Positions 9,577 through 19,230 of a stretch of 64,000 bases of DNA are shown piece after piece. The stretch's first letter is position 1, and every line of letters starts with the position of its first letter. The DNA is from Campylobacteraceae bacterium (GTDB lineage Bacteria > Campylobacterota > Campylobacteria > Campylobacterales > Campylobacteraceae): assembly GCA_031268335.1 (NCBI GenBank), contig JAIRXG010000010.1, positions 17,856 through 81,855 on the forward strand. Direction: 5' to 3'. The translations under genes were made by a program, and so were the position numbers. The notes under the pieces were generated by a model that saw only the letters and a list, made by a program, of their open reading frames with translations, searched no databases and was not told the origin of the DNA.

Positions 9577-10772
9577 TGGAAAATTTGAGCTTAGCTTTTA
9601 GACCAAAAAAAATAGAAGATATATGCGGACAAAAGCATTTAACAAACCCAAATGCGCCGTTTTTTAAACTTTTAAAAAGCGGCAAAATGCCGCACTCTAT
9701 GTTTTTCGGACCCCCCGGCACAGGCAAAACGACGATGGCAAGAGTCGTGGCAAATATACTAAACAGTCCTTTTTATGAACTTGACGCTACAAGTTTGAAA
9801 GTTGAAGAATTTCGTAAAATCTTCGCGCAGTATCAAAATACTCTTACAAAACCCATTATATTTATAGACGAAGTGCATAGACTCTCAAAAACGCAGCAAG
9901 AAGTTCTTTTGATACCTATGGAGAACAATACCGCCATAATTATCGGCGCTTCAACGGAAAATCCTTATTTTTCATTGACGGCAGGCATCAGGTCGCGCGC
10001 CATGTTATTTGAATTTAAGCAGCTTGAATTTAAAGATTTGGAAGAAGTGTTGGAGCGCGTGCGAAAAAAGCTCGAATTTACAATAGATAAAGAGGCAAAA
10101 TCATATCTTATAAATTCCAGCGCCGGAGATAGCAGATCACTGTTAAATCTTTTGGAGTATGCTCTACATGTAAGCAACAGTATTGATTTGAAGTTATTAA
10201 AAAATCTTCGTCCGCACGCGTTGAAAGATGGCGTTAGCAGTGACGATACTCACTATAACCTAATATCCGCAATGATAAAAAGCGTAAGAGGCAGCGATAT
10301 AGACGCCGCTTTGTATTATTTGGCAAGATTGATAGACGGCGGTGAAAGCCCCGATTTTATCGCGAGAAGGTTGGCCATACTTTCTAGCGAAGACATAGGT
10401 AATGCGAATCCAAACGCACTTGGAGTAGCGGCTAACACACTGTTGTTAGTTAGCAAAATAGGCTATCCTGAAGCTCGCATTATACTTGCCCAATGCGTCG
10501 TATATCTTGCCTCCAGTCCAAAGTCCAACAGCTCTTATATAGCTATAGGCAAAGCGCAAAAATATGTCAGCGAAGAACGCGCTTTAAAAGTGCCGGAACA
10601 TTTGAAAAGCCCTTTAAATAAAGGATATCTCTATCCGCATGATTTTGGCGGATGGGTAAAGCAAACATATACACAAATCCCCGTTAGTTTTTATCATTCA
10701 AACGGTATAGGTTTTGAAAAAACACTGCTGGAATGGCATGAAAAGATAGTGGGTAAAAATAAAAACCATTAA
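9576..10772 (+). CDS. rarA: Replication-associated recombination protein A (AAA+ ATPase)
   Basis: A 398-residue AAA+ protein of the RarA/MgsA/WRNIP1 family, which acts at stalled replication forks and interacts with single-strand binding protein. Walker A is GPPGTGKT at 45-52, Walker B is IIFIDEVHRL near 93-102, and sensor residues lie in GASTENPYFSL. The C-terminal MgsA tetramerisation region (LIDGGESPDFIARRL, LASSPKSNS, HDFGGWVKQ) is complete. It is the last gene of the rightward rsmA-rarA run and is followed by a weak hairpin. A TACATGTA copy at 10165 encodes His-Val. Confidence 0.95.
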   Translation: MENLSLAFRPKKIEDICGQKHLTNPNAPFFKLLKSGKMPHSMFFGPPGTGKTTMARVVANILNSPFYELDATSLKVEEFRKIFAQYQNTLTKPIIFIDEVHRLSKTQQEVLLIPMENNTAIIIGASTENPYFSLTAGIRSRAMLFEFKQLEFKDLEEVLERVRKKLEFTIDKEAKSYLINSSAGDSRSLLNLLEYALHVSNSIDLKLLKNLRPHALKDGVSSDDTHYNLISAMIKSVRGSDIDAALYYLARLIDGGESPDFIARRLAILSSEDIGNANPNALGVAANTLLLVSKIGYPEARIILAQCVVYLASSPKSNSSYIAIGKAQKYVSEERALKVPEHLKSPLNKGYLYPHDFGGWVKQTYTQIPVSFYHSNGIGFEKTLLEWHEKIVGKNKNH

Positions 10773-10782
10773 ATTTGGTTTT
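10762..10782 (+). terminator. Weak hairpin at the rarA stop codon
   Basis: AAAACCA pairs with TGGTTTT around a 7-base loop, with the rarA stop codon in the loop, and the right arm ends in a short T run. This fits a weak intrinsic terminator for the rsmA-rarA transcript. The stem is AT-rich, so confidence is limited. Confidence 0.4.
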
Positions 10783-11014
10783 AATCTCAAATCCGCAAAA
10801 CATCAAAAACAAATTTACTGTAAAACACTACATACAAAATATTAATCCCGCATTCTAACAGTTAGTACATGTAGCTCGACTAACGACAGCTATTATGGTT
10901 TTTACAAGGGAATAAAGACACTATGAATAACAACGAGAGCAGAGAATACAGAGTAATTTTTGAAAAATAATGTTATTTGAGTTTTTAAAGTTAATAAAAC
11001 AATAGAGGTGATAT

Positions 11015-11460
11015 TTGAGAGATTATGACAAATATCCGATAGTTATCAAGGATTATAATTATGCGTTTGGTGCACTATATCATTTACCCATGCTGCCAAT
11101 ATAGCAATTTATATTATTATTTTCAACCATGGAAATGTTGAATGGTATACTATAATTATATTTCTTTCTGTTAGTTTTACTTCTATTTTAAAAAGTGTAA
11201 AACCACTTTTTAACGCGAAAGAACCTGCAATAGATGAGGAATATGAGGAAGCAAGACAATATCTTATGGTTAAGAAACCTATTTTTGATATAGAACATGC
11301 AAAAATATTTTGGAATTTTTTGGTCATTTATATGCAAAATTTGATAAGGAGAAAACATGAGTATACATCAGACAGAGAAGCAATAGATAAAGCACAAATG
11401 CTATTGGTTTATATGCTTACGTTAAAGATAAAACAAGCGCAAAATCTGGTAAGTATGTAA
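11015..11460 (+). pseudogene. Membrane protein gene broken by one missing base
   Basis: A TTG start at 11015 preceded by AGAGGTG opens a frame MRDYDKYPIVIKDYNYAF that meets a stop at about 11104. Adding one T to the TTT at 11083-11085 would join it to a second frame that continues with two hydrophobic segments and a charged tail to TAA at 11460, giving 148 residues. The repaired join reads ALYHFTHAANIAIYIII. I do not recognise the family. It may be a recent pseudogene, a slipped-strand variant, or a sequencing error in a T run. The second half alone (from 11266) lacks a convincing start. Confidence 0.5.
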
Positions 11461-11655
11461 CTTATGGTAGGGGCAGAGTAATATCGTTTCTATAAGCAAA
11501 GAGATTCAGGCAAGGGCATTGGATTTAAGGCGCGTATCAAATTTGCTAACAAACAATGTATTTTAGAGAGTTGTTGAATGGTTTTTCAAGTTTATGTCAA
11601 AATTACTTAGTTTTTCTACTTTTGATATTTTGTTTTTAAAGCAAGTTACTATCTA

Positions 11656-11689
11656 TACATGTAGAGATTGTTATACAACTCTACATGTA
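11656..11689. repeat. Inverted pair of TACATGTA palindromes
   Basis: TACATGTAGAG (11656-11666) and its complement CTCTACATGTA (11679-11689) face each other across 12 bases. Each arm itself contains the self-complementary octamer TACATGTA. The pair lies just beyond the 3' end of the DUF4139 gene and could fold as a 3' hairpin, although no T run follows it on that strand. Confidence 0.6.
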
Positions 11690-11707
11690 GGCAAAATCGT
11701 CAATATT

Positions 11708-13711
11708 TTATATATTTAGTTTTTCTACATAATCCTTGTAAACTTTTTGAGATTTTGCTAAGTCATCACGCAATTTTTCTATTTTTACGCCCATTTTTTC
11801 AAACTCGTCATCAAGAGCGGTCAACCTTTTTATATATGTTTTACCCTCGATGCTATCTTTGCCTACAGCTTCTATATTACTGATAATTCGTCTATGTTCG
11901 CTCTCCTTTGAACCCAACTCTTTTTGCGCCGCATTTAGTCTATTCTCTGCATCGCTTATATTATTTAACAGAGCAATAGTTTTTTCAAATGCAGCTTTTA
12001 CGTTTTGCGGTATCTCTTTATTGTTGGAGTAACTTATCAAAGTTTTTATATCAAAGTCCAAAATAGAAAAAGTATTAACGTATGGCAACTCCTCTTTTAC
12101 AGTATATTTCAACTCATTGTCTGCCGGCAATCGTATCTCAAAACGATAGAGTGCACCAGTTTTTTCACTGTATTTTGAAGGTTGTATAAGCTTAGCATTA
12201 TTTACAAAAGGATGTTCCAAGATTAGATTTTTTGTTTTTTTGGCATAGTTTTTGAATAAATAGTTTTTTTCATAAACGATTTTTTGTGTTACATGTAAGA
12301 CGCCTTTATTAATTTTTACCAAACTTATATAAGAATTTTGAGATTGCGATAGAAGTCCTGTAATGTCTAAATCATCGCCATAAGAGATGAGGCATTTTTC
12401 GTTTTGTCCTAAAAATTCTATCAACGCATCTCCGGCATAAGAGCCGTCTTCATACACGGATATAGGTCCGGCGGGCAGTTTCATACCGGAATCATTTTTA
12501 AGCTCGACTCCAAGCGAAGGATTTGCAATTTGTCCCGATAAAAATTTTTGCGCTGAAAATACGGATACTTTTTTCAACTCGACATGACTTTGTACAAGCG
12601 GTATCATAGCACTTTGTCTGCGCTCTAAAGTTACCGGATTTTTTACGGTAAATACAAATTGTTCCCCGATGTCGTTGGTATTGGCTGTTTGATAATTTTG
12701 TGCTAATGACGGTGATGACAATTCAAGACTTTCCATATCCATAGACACTTCGGATATTTCGTCGTATCTATCTTGCCTTAATTCCTTAGTCATAGCCATT
12801 TTATCATATGAGCTTTTGTTTTCGCGATATCCTCTCTCAAAAACCGTGGCCTCAGCAAATCCTGCTATTGACAAAGGCAACGTCGGTCTATTTACATAAT
12901 AAGGCGCATAAAGCGGCTGGATAAATGATATCGGACGACCTACCACCAGCGAAAGTTCGACATCTTTCCAATACGTGTTACCTGCATTGTCTACTATCGC
13001 CCATCCTTGCAAAAAAGGGTTTTTATCACTCAAATCAAGTCTATAAGTTGCTTTCCAAACAGGAGAAGTTATCACATAGCTTAGCGCAATCTCTCTTTTT
13101 GTATTCGAGGGCAGATAAACATGTATGTTCTTCATATTTTCGTTGCGCAGATTCAGCGCAATTTCAAGCGCACGATTAAAATCATCCGATATTTTAGCAT
13201 CCGTAAATCTATAGGAAGTTACGTTATTTAAAGGGACAATTTTTATATTATTATCAACAAAAAGCGATAGTTCGTCATAATTTTTTTCTCTATTTACTTG
13301 TGTGCCTATAATTTTTCCGATGATTTTATCAGGCGTATAAATCTCTATCTCTGCTCCTTTCAAAGAGCTTAATATTTGTGGTATGGTTGGATTGTTTGAG
13401 AGGTTTATTTTTAAATCCTCCAGTGTTTTTTTAAGTGTCTCTTCGGATGGATAACTAACAAACGGCGCGGAAGTTGACGGGTCATAAATGACGAGAGATT
13501 TTAGCGCGTCATTCATAGCGTTATTTTGAAAGGGTAAGGTTAGCTCAATAGAACCATCTAAAACTCCTTTATGTTCAAAATAGCCAACTCCGGATGAGAA
13601 CAAAGAGACTTTTTTTATAGGTATCTCAACATTTTTCACAGCGTCCGCATTTAACATAGTAGCTCCTTCTATAATCAGCACGCATAAAAAAAGCGATGAT
13701 TTTAAATACAT
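11708..13711 (-). CDS. DUF4139 exported protein
   Basis: A 667-residue protein with a signal peptide (MYLKSSLFLCVLIIEGATML, cleavage near NADA). The N-terminal half has VSLFSSGVGYFEHKG, and the central SYVITSPVWKATYRLDL followed by GWAIVDNAGNTYWKDVELSL is the DUF4139 hallmark, a fold related to mucoidy-inhibitor-A-like proteins. The last 100 residues form a coiled coil (ENRLNAAQKELGSKESEHR onward). It stands alone on the minus strand opposite pyrG. Function is unknown; location in the periplasm or outer envelope is inferred from the signal peptide. TACATGTA at 12290 encodes His-Val. Confidence 0.75.
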   Translation of the reverse strand: MYLKSSLFLCVLIIEGATMLNADAVKNVEIPIKKVSLFSSGVGYFEHKGVLDGSIELTLPFQNNAMNDALKSLVIYDPSTSAPFVSYPSEETLKKTLEDLKINLSNNPTIPQILSSLKGAEIEIYTPDKIIGKIIGTQVNREKNYDELSLFVDNNIKIVPLNNVTSYRFTDAKISDDFNRALEIALNLRNENMKNIHVYLPSNTKREIALSYVITSPVWKATYRLDLSDKNPFLQGWAIVDNAGNTYWKDVELSLVVGRPISFIQPLYAPYYVNRPTLPLSIAGFAEATVFERGYRENKSSYDKMAMTKELRQDRYDEISEVSMDMESLELSSPSLAQNYQTANTNDIGEQFVFTVKNPVTLERRQSAMIPLVQSHVELKKVSVFSAQKFLSGQIANPSLGVELKNDSGMKLPAGPISVYEDGSYAGDALIEFLGQNEKCLISYGDDLDITGLLSQSQNSYISLVKINKGVLHVTQKIVYEKNYLFKNYAKKTKNLILEHPFVNNAKLIQPSKYSEKTGALYRFEIRLPADNELKYTVKEELPYVNTFSILDFDIKTLISYSNNKEIPQNVKAAFEKTIALLNNISDAENRLNAAQKELGSKESEHRRIISNIEAVGKDSIEGKTYIKRLTALDDEFEKMGVKIEKLRDDLAKSQKVYKDYVEKLNI

Positions 13712-13847
13712 GTCATCTCCTTCAAGGCTTATTAATTTAATATATTATCACATCATTTGGCTTAAAAAAATAGAACCAACATTTGCAAATTTTTATATGA
13801 AATTGTGATTTTATATTCCAATAACGATTTTATAACTTTTACTTAGC

Positions 13848-13853
13848 TATAAT
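13848..13853 (+). promoter_or_regulatory. Putative -10 element for pyrG
   Basis: TATAAT 33 bases before the pyrG ATG, preceded by an AT-rich stretch as usual for sigma-70 promoters of this phylum, which often lack a clear -35 box. AGGAAAA follows as the ribosome-binding site. Confidence 0.5.
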
Positions 13854-13885
13854 CGTAAAACTAAAAATAATACAGGAAAAATTTT

Positions 13886-15529
13886 ATGACATCGTCGCAA
13901 AATACTAAATATATATTTGTAACAGGCGGGGTTTTGAGTTCTCTTGGCAAAGGTATAGCGGCGGCAAGTTTAGCTACTCTTTTAAAACATATGGGACTCA
14001 GAGTAAGCATATTAAAAGCTGACCCTTATATAAATGTGGATCCGGGCACAATGAGTCCGCTTGAGCATGGAGAGGTTTTTGTAACGGACGACGGAGCGGA
14101 AACGGATTTGGATTTGGGGCATTATGAGCGATTTTTAGATGAAAATTTGTCGCAAATAAATAATTTTACTACAGGCAGAGTCTATTTAAGTGTAATAGAA
14201 AAAGAGAGACGCGGCGACTATCTTGGCAAAACTATACAAGTGATACCTCATATTGTAGGAGAGATAGTAGACAGGATAAAGAAAGCCGGCAGAAACAGAG
14301 ACATACTCATCGTGGAGATAGGCGGCACAGTAGGCGATATAGAGGGACTTCCGTTTTTGGAAGCTATAAGGGCTTTAAGAAATGAGGTAGGTAGAAAAAG
14401 AGCTTACAATATACATCTTACGCTCATTCCATATATAAAAGTAGCCGGAGAACTCAAAACAAAACCGACACAGCATTCCGTTCAAGAGTTAAGACGCATA
14501 GGTATAACCCCGGATATGCTTATATGTAGAACCGAAATATCTTTGCCCAAAGAGCTTAAAAACAAATTGGCTTTTTCTTGCGGTGTAGAGAGAAACAGCG
14601 TTATAGAGTCTACAGATGCGCCAACTATATATCAAGTTCCGCTGAATTTTTTGAAAGAGGATATTTTGACTCCTATCGCCGAAACTTTGGAACTTCAAAA
14701 GCAAAATCTTGATATGGAGATTTGGAATACTTTGGTAAAAAGAGTTATTGCTCCAAAAGATGAGATAACTATAGGATTTGTGGGAAAATATCTTGATTTG
14801 AAAGAGTCGTACAAATCTCTCACCGAATCTTTTATACATGCAGGCGCACATTTAGATGCGAAAGTAAATTTGAAATGGATAGACAGCGAATCAATAGAAG
14901 AGAATGGAGCCAACGGCGCACTGAGCGATGTAGACGGTATATTGGTTCCGGGAGGTTTTGGAACGAGAGGCATAGAAGGCAAGATAGCCGCTATAAAATA
15001 TGCTAGAGAAAATCGAGTGCCGTATCTTGGTATTTGTCTTGGAATGCAGCTTTCTATCATAGAGTTTTGCAGAAATATACTTAACTTGGAAGATGTAAAC
15101 TCTACCGAATTTAACGCGGAGTGCAAAAACCCCGCCATATATCTGATAGACGAATTTAACGACACTTCCGGCTTAAAGCAAGTTAGGACTTTTCAAAGCC
15201 CATTGGGCGGCACTATGAGACTGGGTTCTTATAGATGCAATACAAAAGAGGGTTCGCTTTTGAGGACGGTTTATAATGATAAAGCGCAAATAAGAGAGCG
15301 GCATCGCCATCGTTACGAGGCAAATCCGACTTATAGAAAAGCGATGGAAGAAAATGGTTTTGAAGTTTGCGGCGAAAGCGACGGGCTGATTGAAGCAATG
15401 GAGCTTAAAGACCATCCTTGGTTTTTGGGAGTTCAATTTCATCCGGAATTTACATCCAGACTTACAAGTCCGAATGAGGTGATTTTGGCTTTTGCAAAAG
15501 CTTCTATGAAGCATAGAAAAAATGACTAA
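13886..15529 (+). CDS. pyrG: CTP synthase
   Basis: A 547-residue enzyme that aminates UTP to CTP with glutamine and ATP. The N-terminal synthetase domain starts [20 protein letters not shown] and includes the [15 protein letters not shown] and [10 protein letters not shown] motifs. The C-terminal class I glutaminase domain begins near residue 300 and has the nucleophile in LGICLGMQ and the His/Glu pair in GVQFHPEF. Length is normal. A TATAAT lies upstream. Its end overlaps recJ by 8 bases, so the two are co-transcribed. Confidence 0.97.
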   Translation: MTSSQNTKYIFVTGGVLSSLGKGIAAASLATLLKHMGLRVSILKADPYINVDPGTMSPLEHGEVFVTDDGAETDLDLGHYERFLDENLSQINNFTTGRVYLSVIEKERRGDYLGKTIQVIPHIVGEIVDRIKKAGRNRDILIVEIGGTVGDIEGLPFLEAIRALRNEVGRKRAYNIHLTLIPYIKVAGELKTKPTQHSVQELRRIGITPDMLICRTEISLPKELKNKLAFSCGVERNSVIESTDAPTIYQVPLNFLKEDILTPIAETLELQKQNLDMEIWNTLVKRVIAPKDEITIGFVGKYLDLKESYKSLTESFIHAGAHLDAKVNLKWIDSESIEENGANGALSDVDGILVPGGFGTRGIEGKIAAIKYARENRVPYLGICLGMQLSIIEFCRNILNLEDVNSTEFNAECKNPAIYLIDEFNDTSGLKQVRTFQSPLGGTMRLGSYRCNTKEGSLLRTVYNDKAQIRERHRHRYEANPTYRKAMEENGFEVCGESDGLIEAMELKDHPWFLGVQFHPEFTSRLTSPNEVILAFAKASMKHRKND

Positions 15530-17105
15530 ATTAAATAAAGAGTCGATTAGAGAACTTCTCAAAAAACGCTTTGAGAATGATTGCCATACAAAACTTTCTC
15601 TTATCCCCTCGCCATTTTTATTTAAAGATATCAAAAAGGCTGCCCTTCGCATAAAAGCAGCCATACAAAACAGTGAAAAAATAACGATAGTCGGTGATTA
15701 TGATGTAGACGGCGTAGTATCTTCCGTCATTTTAAGTGAGTTTTTTGACGATTTTGGCATAAAGCACAGCGTTGAGATACCAAATCGTTTTTCGGATGGA
15801 TACGGTTTAAATCCTCAAATTCTAGATAGAATACAAGCAGACGTTATCATTACCGTTGACAACGGTATTTCGTCCGTTGAAGCGGCGCAAATTTGCAAAG
15901 AGCGAGGGATTGACCTCATCATTACGGATCATCATACTCCGCCCGTATTACTTCCGGATGCATATGCGATTGTAAATCCAAAACAAAAAGATTGCGAATT
16001 TCCAAATAGTGATATATGCGGCGCACAAGTCGCTTGGTATCTTGTCGCTGCAATAAAAGAGGTTTGCGGTTACGAATATGAACTTAGTAAGTTTTTGGAC
16101 ATGCTTTCGATTGCTATTGTTGCTGATATGATGGATTTGAAAGATATAAATCGCACGATGGTAAAAAGCGGGTTGAGACTTTTGAATTATTCAAATCGTC
16201 CCGCATTTGCGGCGATTAGAGAGGCTTTCAAAAAAGAGCATTTTGATAGTGAAGACGTATCATTTTTAATCTCGCCGCTCTTGAATAGTTCGGGGCGAAT
16301 GGAAGATGCGTTATTTTCTTACGGATTTTTAAAATCGTCTTCAAAAAGAGAAGCTTTAGCGCGCCTTGAAGAGATAATAGGCATAAATGAACGCAGAAAA
16401 GAAGAAGAAAAAGCATTGCTTGAAATATCGCTGAAGCTTGTAAACGAAGATGATAATATCATTGTTATTTGGGGCGAAGAGTGGCATGAGGGGGTTGTTG
16501 GCATAGTTGCTTCAAGACTTACGAAAAGATTTAAAAAACCGTCCATTGTTTTTTCGCTCAAAGGTAATTATGCTAAAGGGAGCGCTAGAAGTATCACAGG
16601 CGTTGATATACTCTCCTTGATTACGGAACAGTCTGATTTGTTACTTGGATTTGGAGGGCATTTTGGAGCTGCCGGCGTGCTTATCTTAAAAGACAATATG
16701 GAGATTTTTAAAAAGCAAATAAATGAAAGTATAAAAAATTTATGCCTAAAAGAGCATACTGCGCTTGATGACAGTTTTGGCGAGATAGAACCGGAAGCAA
16801 TAGATTTTGAATTATTGGATATTTTGGAAGATTACGGACCTTACGGACAAAAAAATCCAAAGCCGTTATTTACGTTGAAAAATATGACCGTTAAAGTCGT
16901 AAAATCTGTGGGCAAAGATGGACGGCATAAAAAGCTTATTTTGCGCTCAAACGATAATAGGCATATAGAATCCTTGTTTTTTAACTGTTCGCAAGATATA
17001 AAAAAAGGCGATATTGTGGATATAGTTTTCAGCATCTCAAAGAATAATTTTAGAGGATTGATAACCCCGCAACTAATGATAAAAGAGATATTGGAGATTA
17101 GATAG
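15522..17105 (+). CDS. recJ: Single-strand-specific 5'-3' exonuclease RecJ
   Basis: A 527-residue DHH-superfamily nuclease used in recombination, mismatch and base-excision repair. Motif I is [12 protein letters not shown], motif II is ITVDNGISS, motif III is ITDHHTPP, and motif IV sits in [12 protein letters not shown]. The DHHA1 domain includes [12 protein letters not shown]-terminal OB-like part follows ([19 protein letters not shown]). It is slightly shorter than the E. coli protein, as is usual in this phylum. The start overlaps pyrG. Confidence 0.95.
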   Translation: MTKLNKESIRELLKKRFENDCHTKLSLIPSPFLFKDIKKAALRIKAAIQNSEKITIVGDYDVDGVVSSVILSEFFDDFGIKHSVEIPNRFSDGYGLNPQILDRIQADVIITVDNGISSVEAAQICKERGIDLIITDHHTPPVLLPDAYAIVNPKQKDCEFPNSDICGAQVAWYLVAAIKEVCGYEYELSKFLDMLSIAIVADMMDLKDINRTMVKSGLRLLNYSNRPAFAAIREAFKKEHFDSEDVSFLISPLLNSSGRMEDALFSYGFLKSSSKREALARLEEIIGINERRKEEEKALLEISLKLVNEDDNIIVIWGEEWHEGVVGIVASRLTKRFKKPSIVFSLKGNYAKGSARSITGVDILSLITEQSDLLLGFGGHFGAAGVLILKDNMEIFKKQINESIKNLCLKEHTALDDSFGEIEPEAIDFELLDILEDYGPYGQKNPKPLFTLKNMTVKVVKSVGKDGRHKKLILRSNDNRHIESLFFNCSQDIKKGDIVDIVFSISKNNFRGLITPQLMIKEILEIR

Positions 17106-17482
17106 GTTGGTATCGTTTGATTGTTTAATCGGTCGATTTAAATAAATTCAACTATATTTTATCTGTTAGTCTTTATCAAAATGCCAATAAACTTATCATC
17201 CATAGTAATTTCATTCGGACTTAAAATGGCAATCGTAGCCCTTTTAGTTTATCCCAAGTAACGACTTTAAAAGAGTATTTTTAATGTTGATGCTACTTTG
17301 CTGACATTAAAAATAGCGTACAGAAGCTATCTTTTGGTAGTTTTTCGAAGTTGTCGGCGATAAATACCCTACATGTAAGAAGCGATTTAATAAAATCACA
17401 GGCCAAAACGATTATTACCGCAAATAATTTTAACACTAAAAACGATTGTTAAAACAAGTAACACCTTGTTAGTTTGTCGATT
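17106..17482. other. Convergent intergenic region
   Basis: Lies between the 3' ends of recJ and pcm. It contains a TACATGTA copy at 17370 and AT-rich sequence. I see no coding frame, tRNA or strong hairpin. Confidence 0.5.
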
Positions 17483-18169
17483 TTATCTGCTTGTGCCATC
17501 CAATATCGGCACAAACAAACACTCTTCCAAAGTCTTTATCCTTATGCCGTTTTTTGTCTTTATAAATTGCGTGATTAGTTGCGAGATGCTCTGTTCAGAA
17601 GATTTTTGAGAGGGTTTAACGGGAACTTCCATAGGCGCTACCAAAATCCCGTTTTCTTTAAGTTGTTCAAATAAAACTTCGGGTACTTTTTCGGTTGAAG
17701 CAGACAAAAGTATTCTGTCAAACGGTGCATAATCTCTCCAACCTCTCTGTCCGTCGTCAAACCTTGCATGTATATTTGAAATTCCAAGCATTTTGAAACA
17801 TTTTTTGGCTTCCAAAAGCAGAGGCTCAATCCTCTCTATAGTAAAAACTCTCCTGATAAGCTTTGATAAAATTGCCGCTTGATATCCGCTTCCGCAGCCA
17901 ACCTCCAGCACGGAATCCGTATCCTTGTCTATCTCTAACGCTAAAGTCATCTTCGCGACTGTTAAAGGCGAACTTATCCATTGATTTTGTGACAAAGGAA
18001 GCGGGTCGAGCTTATAAGCTTGATGCCTAAAGCCTTTAGGGGTAAAAAGCTCCCTTTCTATACTCACAAAAGCATTATACAAATTCTTGTCAATTTGTAC
18101 TTGAGCGGATATTTCATCCGCCAATTTTTGACATTTTTGCATTATTATCTTTGAATTAAATTCGCTCAT
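17483..18169 (-). CDS. pcm: Protein-L-isoaspartate O-methyltransferase
   Basis: A 228-residue SAM methyltransferase that repairs isoaspartyl residues in aged proteins. Motif I VLEVGCGSGYQAAILSKL (about residues 85-102) and the family-specific WISSPLTVAKMT and GQRGWRDYAPFDRILLSAS segments are present. I chose ATG 18169 because AAAGGTG stands at good distance; a GTG three codons earlier is the alternative. It is 23 bases downstream of nrdB on the same strand, so probably co-transcribed with it. Confidence 0.92.
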   Translation of the reverse strand: MSEFNSKIIMQKCQKLADEISAQVQIDKNLYNAFVSIERELFTPKGFRHQAYKLDPLPLSQNQWISSPLTVAKMTLALEIDKDTDSVLEVGCGSGYQAAILSKLIRRVFTIERIEPLLLEAKKCFKMLGISNIHARFDDGQRGWRDYAPFDRILLSASTEKVPEVLFEQLKENGILVAPMEVPVKPSQKSSEQSISQLITQFIKTKNGIRIKTLEECLFVPILDGTSR

Positions 18170-18192
18170 TATTTGCACCTTTATGCAAAAAT

Positions 18193-19215
18193 CTAAAAAT
18201 CGTCAAAGGATAAGCTTCCTTTGCTGTAGTTACTTACGTTTCCTTCAAAAAAGTTTGTTTTTTGGTCGTTAAAGCGCGAAAAATCATCCACCCATTTTAT
18301 CGGATGCGTTGCATTGTATAGCTTTTCAAATCCAACGGCTTTGAGTCTTTCGTCTATTAAGTATTGTATATATTGTTCTATGATGTCGTCGGTGAAGCCC
18401 ATGATTTGATTTTGAGTGATGTATTTACCCCACTCTATCTCTAATGCACCTGCAGTTTTGAACATATCATAGACTTTATCTTTAAGCTCTTTTGTAAAAA
18501 GGTTGGGGCGTTCTTTTTGAGTACTGTTTATCATATTTTGGAAAAGCAGTAAATGGGTTATTTCATCTCGTTGAATAAATCTTATCATTTGCGCACTTCC
18601 AAGCATTTTGCCCGCTCTTGCTAAAGAGTATACGGAGGCGAATCCTGAGTAAAAATAAAGCCCTTCCAATATCTGATTTGCAAACATTGCAAGCACTATC
18701 TTCTCTTCAGTTACATTGCCTGCCAATTGCTCGTATACGCTTGAGATATAATCGTTTTTTTTGCGCAAAACTTCATCATGTTTTTCCATCTCATATATTA
18801 AATCGGTATTATCGCATATTGCTTCCGCCATAACGGCATAAGATTTGGAGTGGTTTGCTTCTTCGTATGCTTGACGCGCAAGACAGGCATTGACTTCGGG
18901 GGCTGTGATGTAGGGATTAATATTGTCAGCCAAATTGTTTGTTTGAAAACTATCCATACTGATTAGTTGTGACCAGACAAGGTCGTACATACGCTTTTCG
19001 GAAGCGGTAAGATTTTTGTTATAGTCCACCACATCATTTGTCGTATCAACTTCACGAGGAAACCAAGTGTTTGCTTCCATAACATCCCAAAGTTTTAACG
19101 CCCATGTATATTTTGCTTTTGTGAAGTTCAAAATTCCATGCGGATTGCCGCCAAAAATTTTACGGTTGTTTAAATCTTCATTTGAATTTGGATTGTATAT
19201 GTGTTTTCTTTGCAT
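18193..19215 (-). CDS. nrdB: Class Ia ribonucleotide reductase, small (beta) subunit
   Basis: A 340-residue R2 protein that carries the di-iron/tyrosyl-radical cofactor for aerobic deoxyribonucleotide synthesis. The segment EANHSKSY supplies Glu119, His122 and Tyr126, matching the E115-H118-Y122 pattern of E. coli R2. [10 protein letters not shown] and [10 protein letters not shown] supply the second-site Glu and Glu/His ligands. The radical tyrosine is therefore conserved and a class Ia/b assignment is supported. The large subunit nrdA is not adjacent. The class III system is encoded about 5 kb away, so the cell can make dNTPs with and without oxygen. Confidence 0.95.
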   Translation of the reverse strand: MQRKHIYNPNSNEDLNNRKIFGGNPHGILNFTKAKYTWALKLWDVMEANTWFPREVDTTNDVVDYNKNLTASEKRMYDLVWSQLISMDSFQTNNLADNINPYITAPEVNACLARQAYEEANHSKSYAVMAEAICDNTDLIYEMEKHDEVLRKKNDYISSVYEQLAGNVTEEKIVLAMFANQILEGLYFYSGFASVYSLARAGKMLGSAQMIRFIQRDEITHLLLFQNMINSTQKERPNLFTKELKDKVYDMFKTAGALEIEWGKYITQNQIMGFTDDIIEQYIQYLIDERLKAVGFEKLYNATHPIKWVDDFSRFNDQKTNFFEGNVSNYSKGSLSFDDF

Positions 19216-19230
19216 TATAGCCCTTTAATT

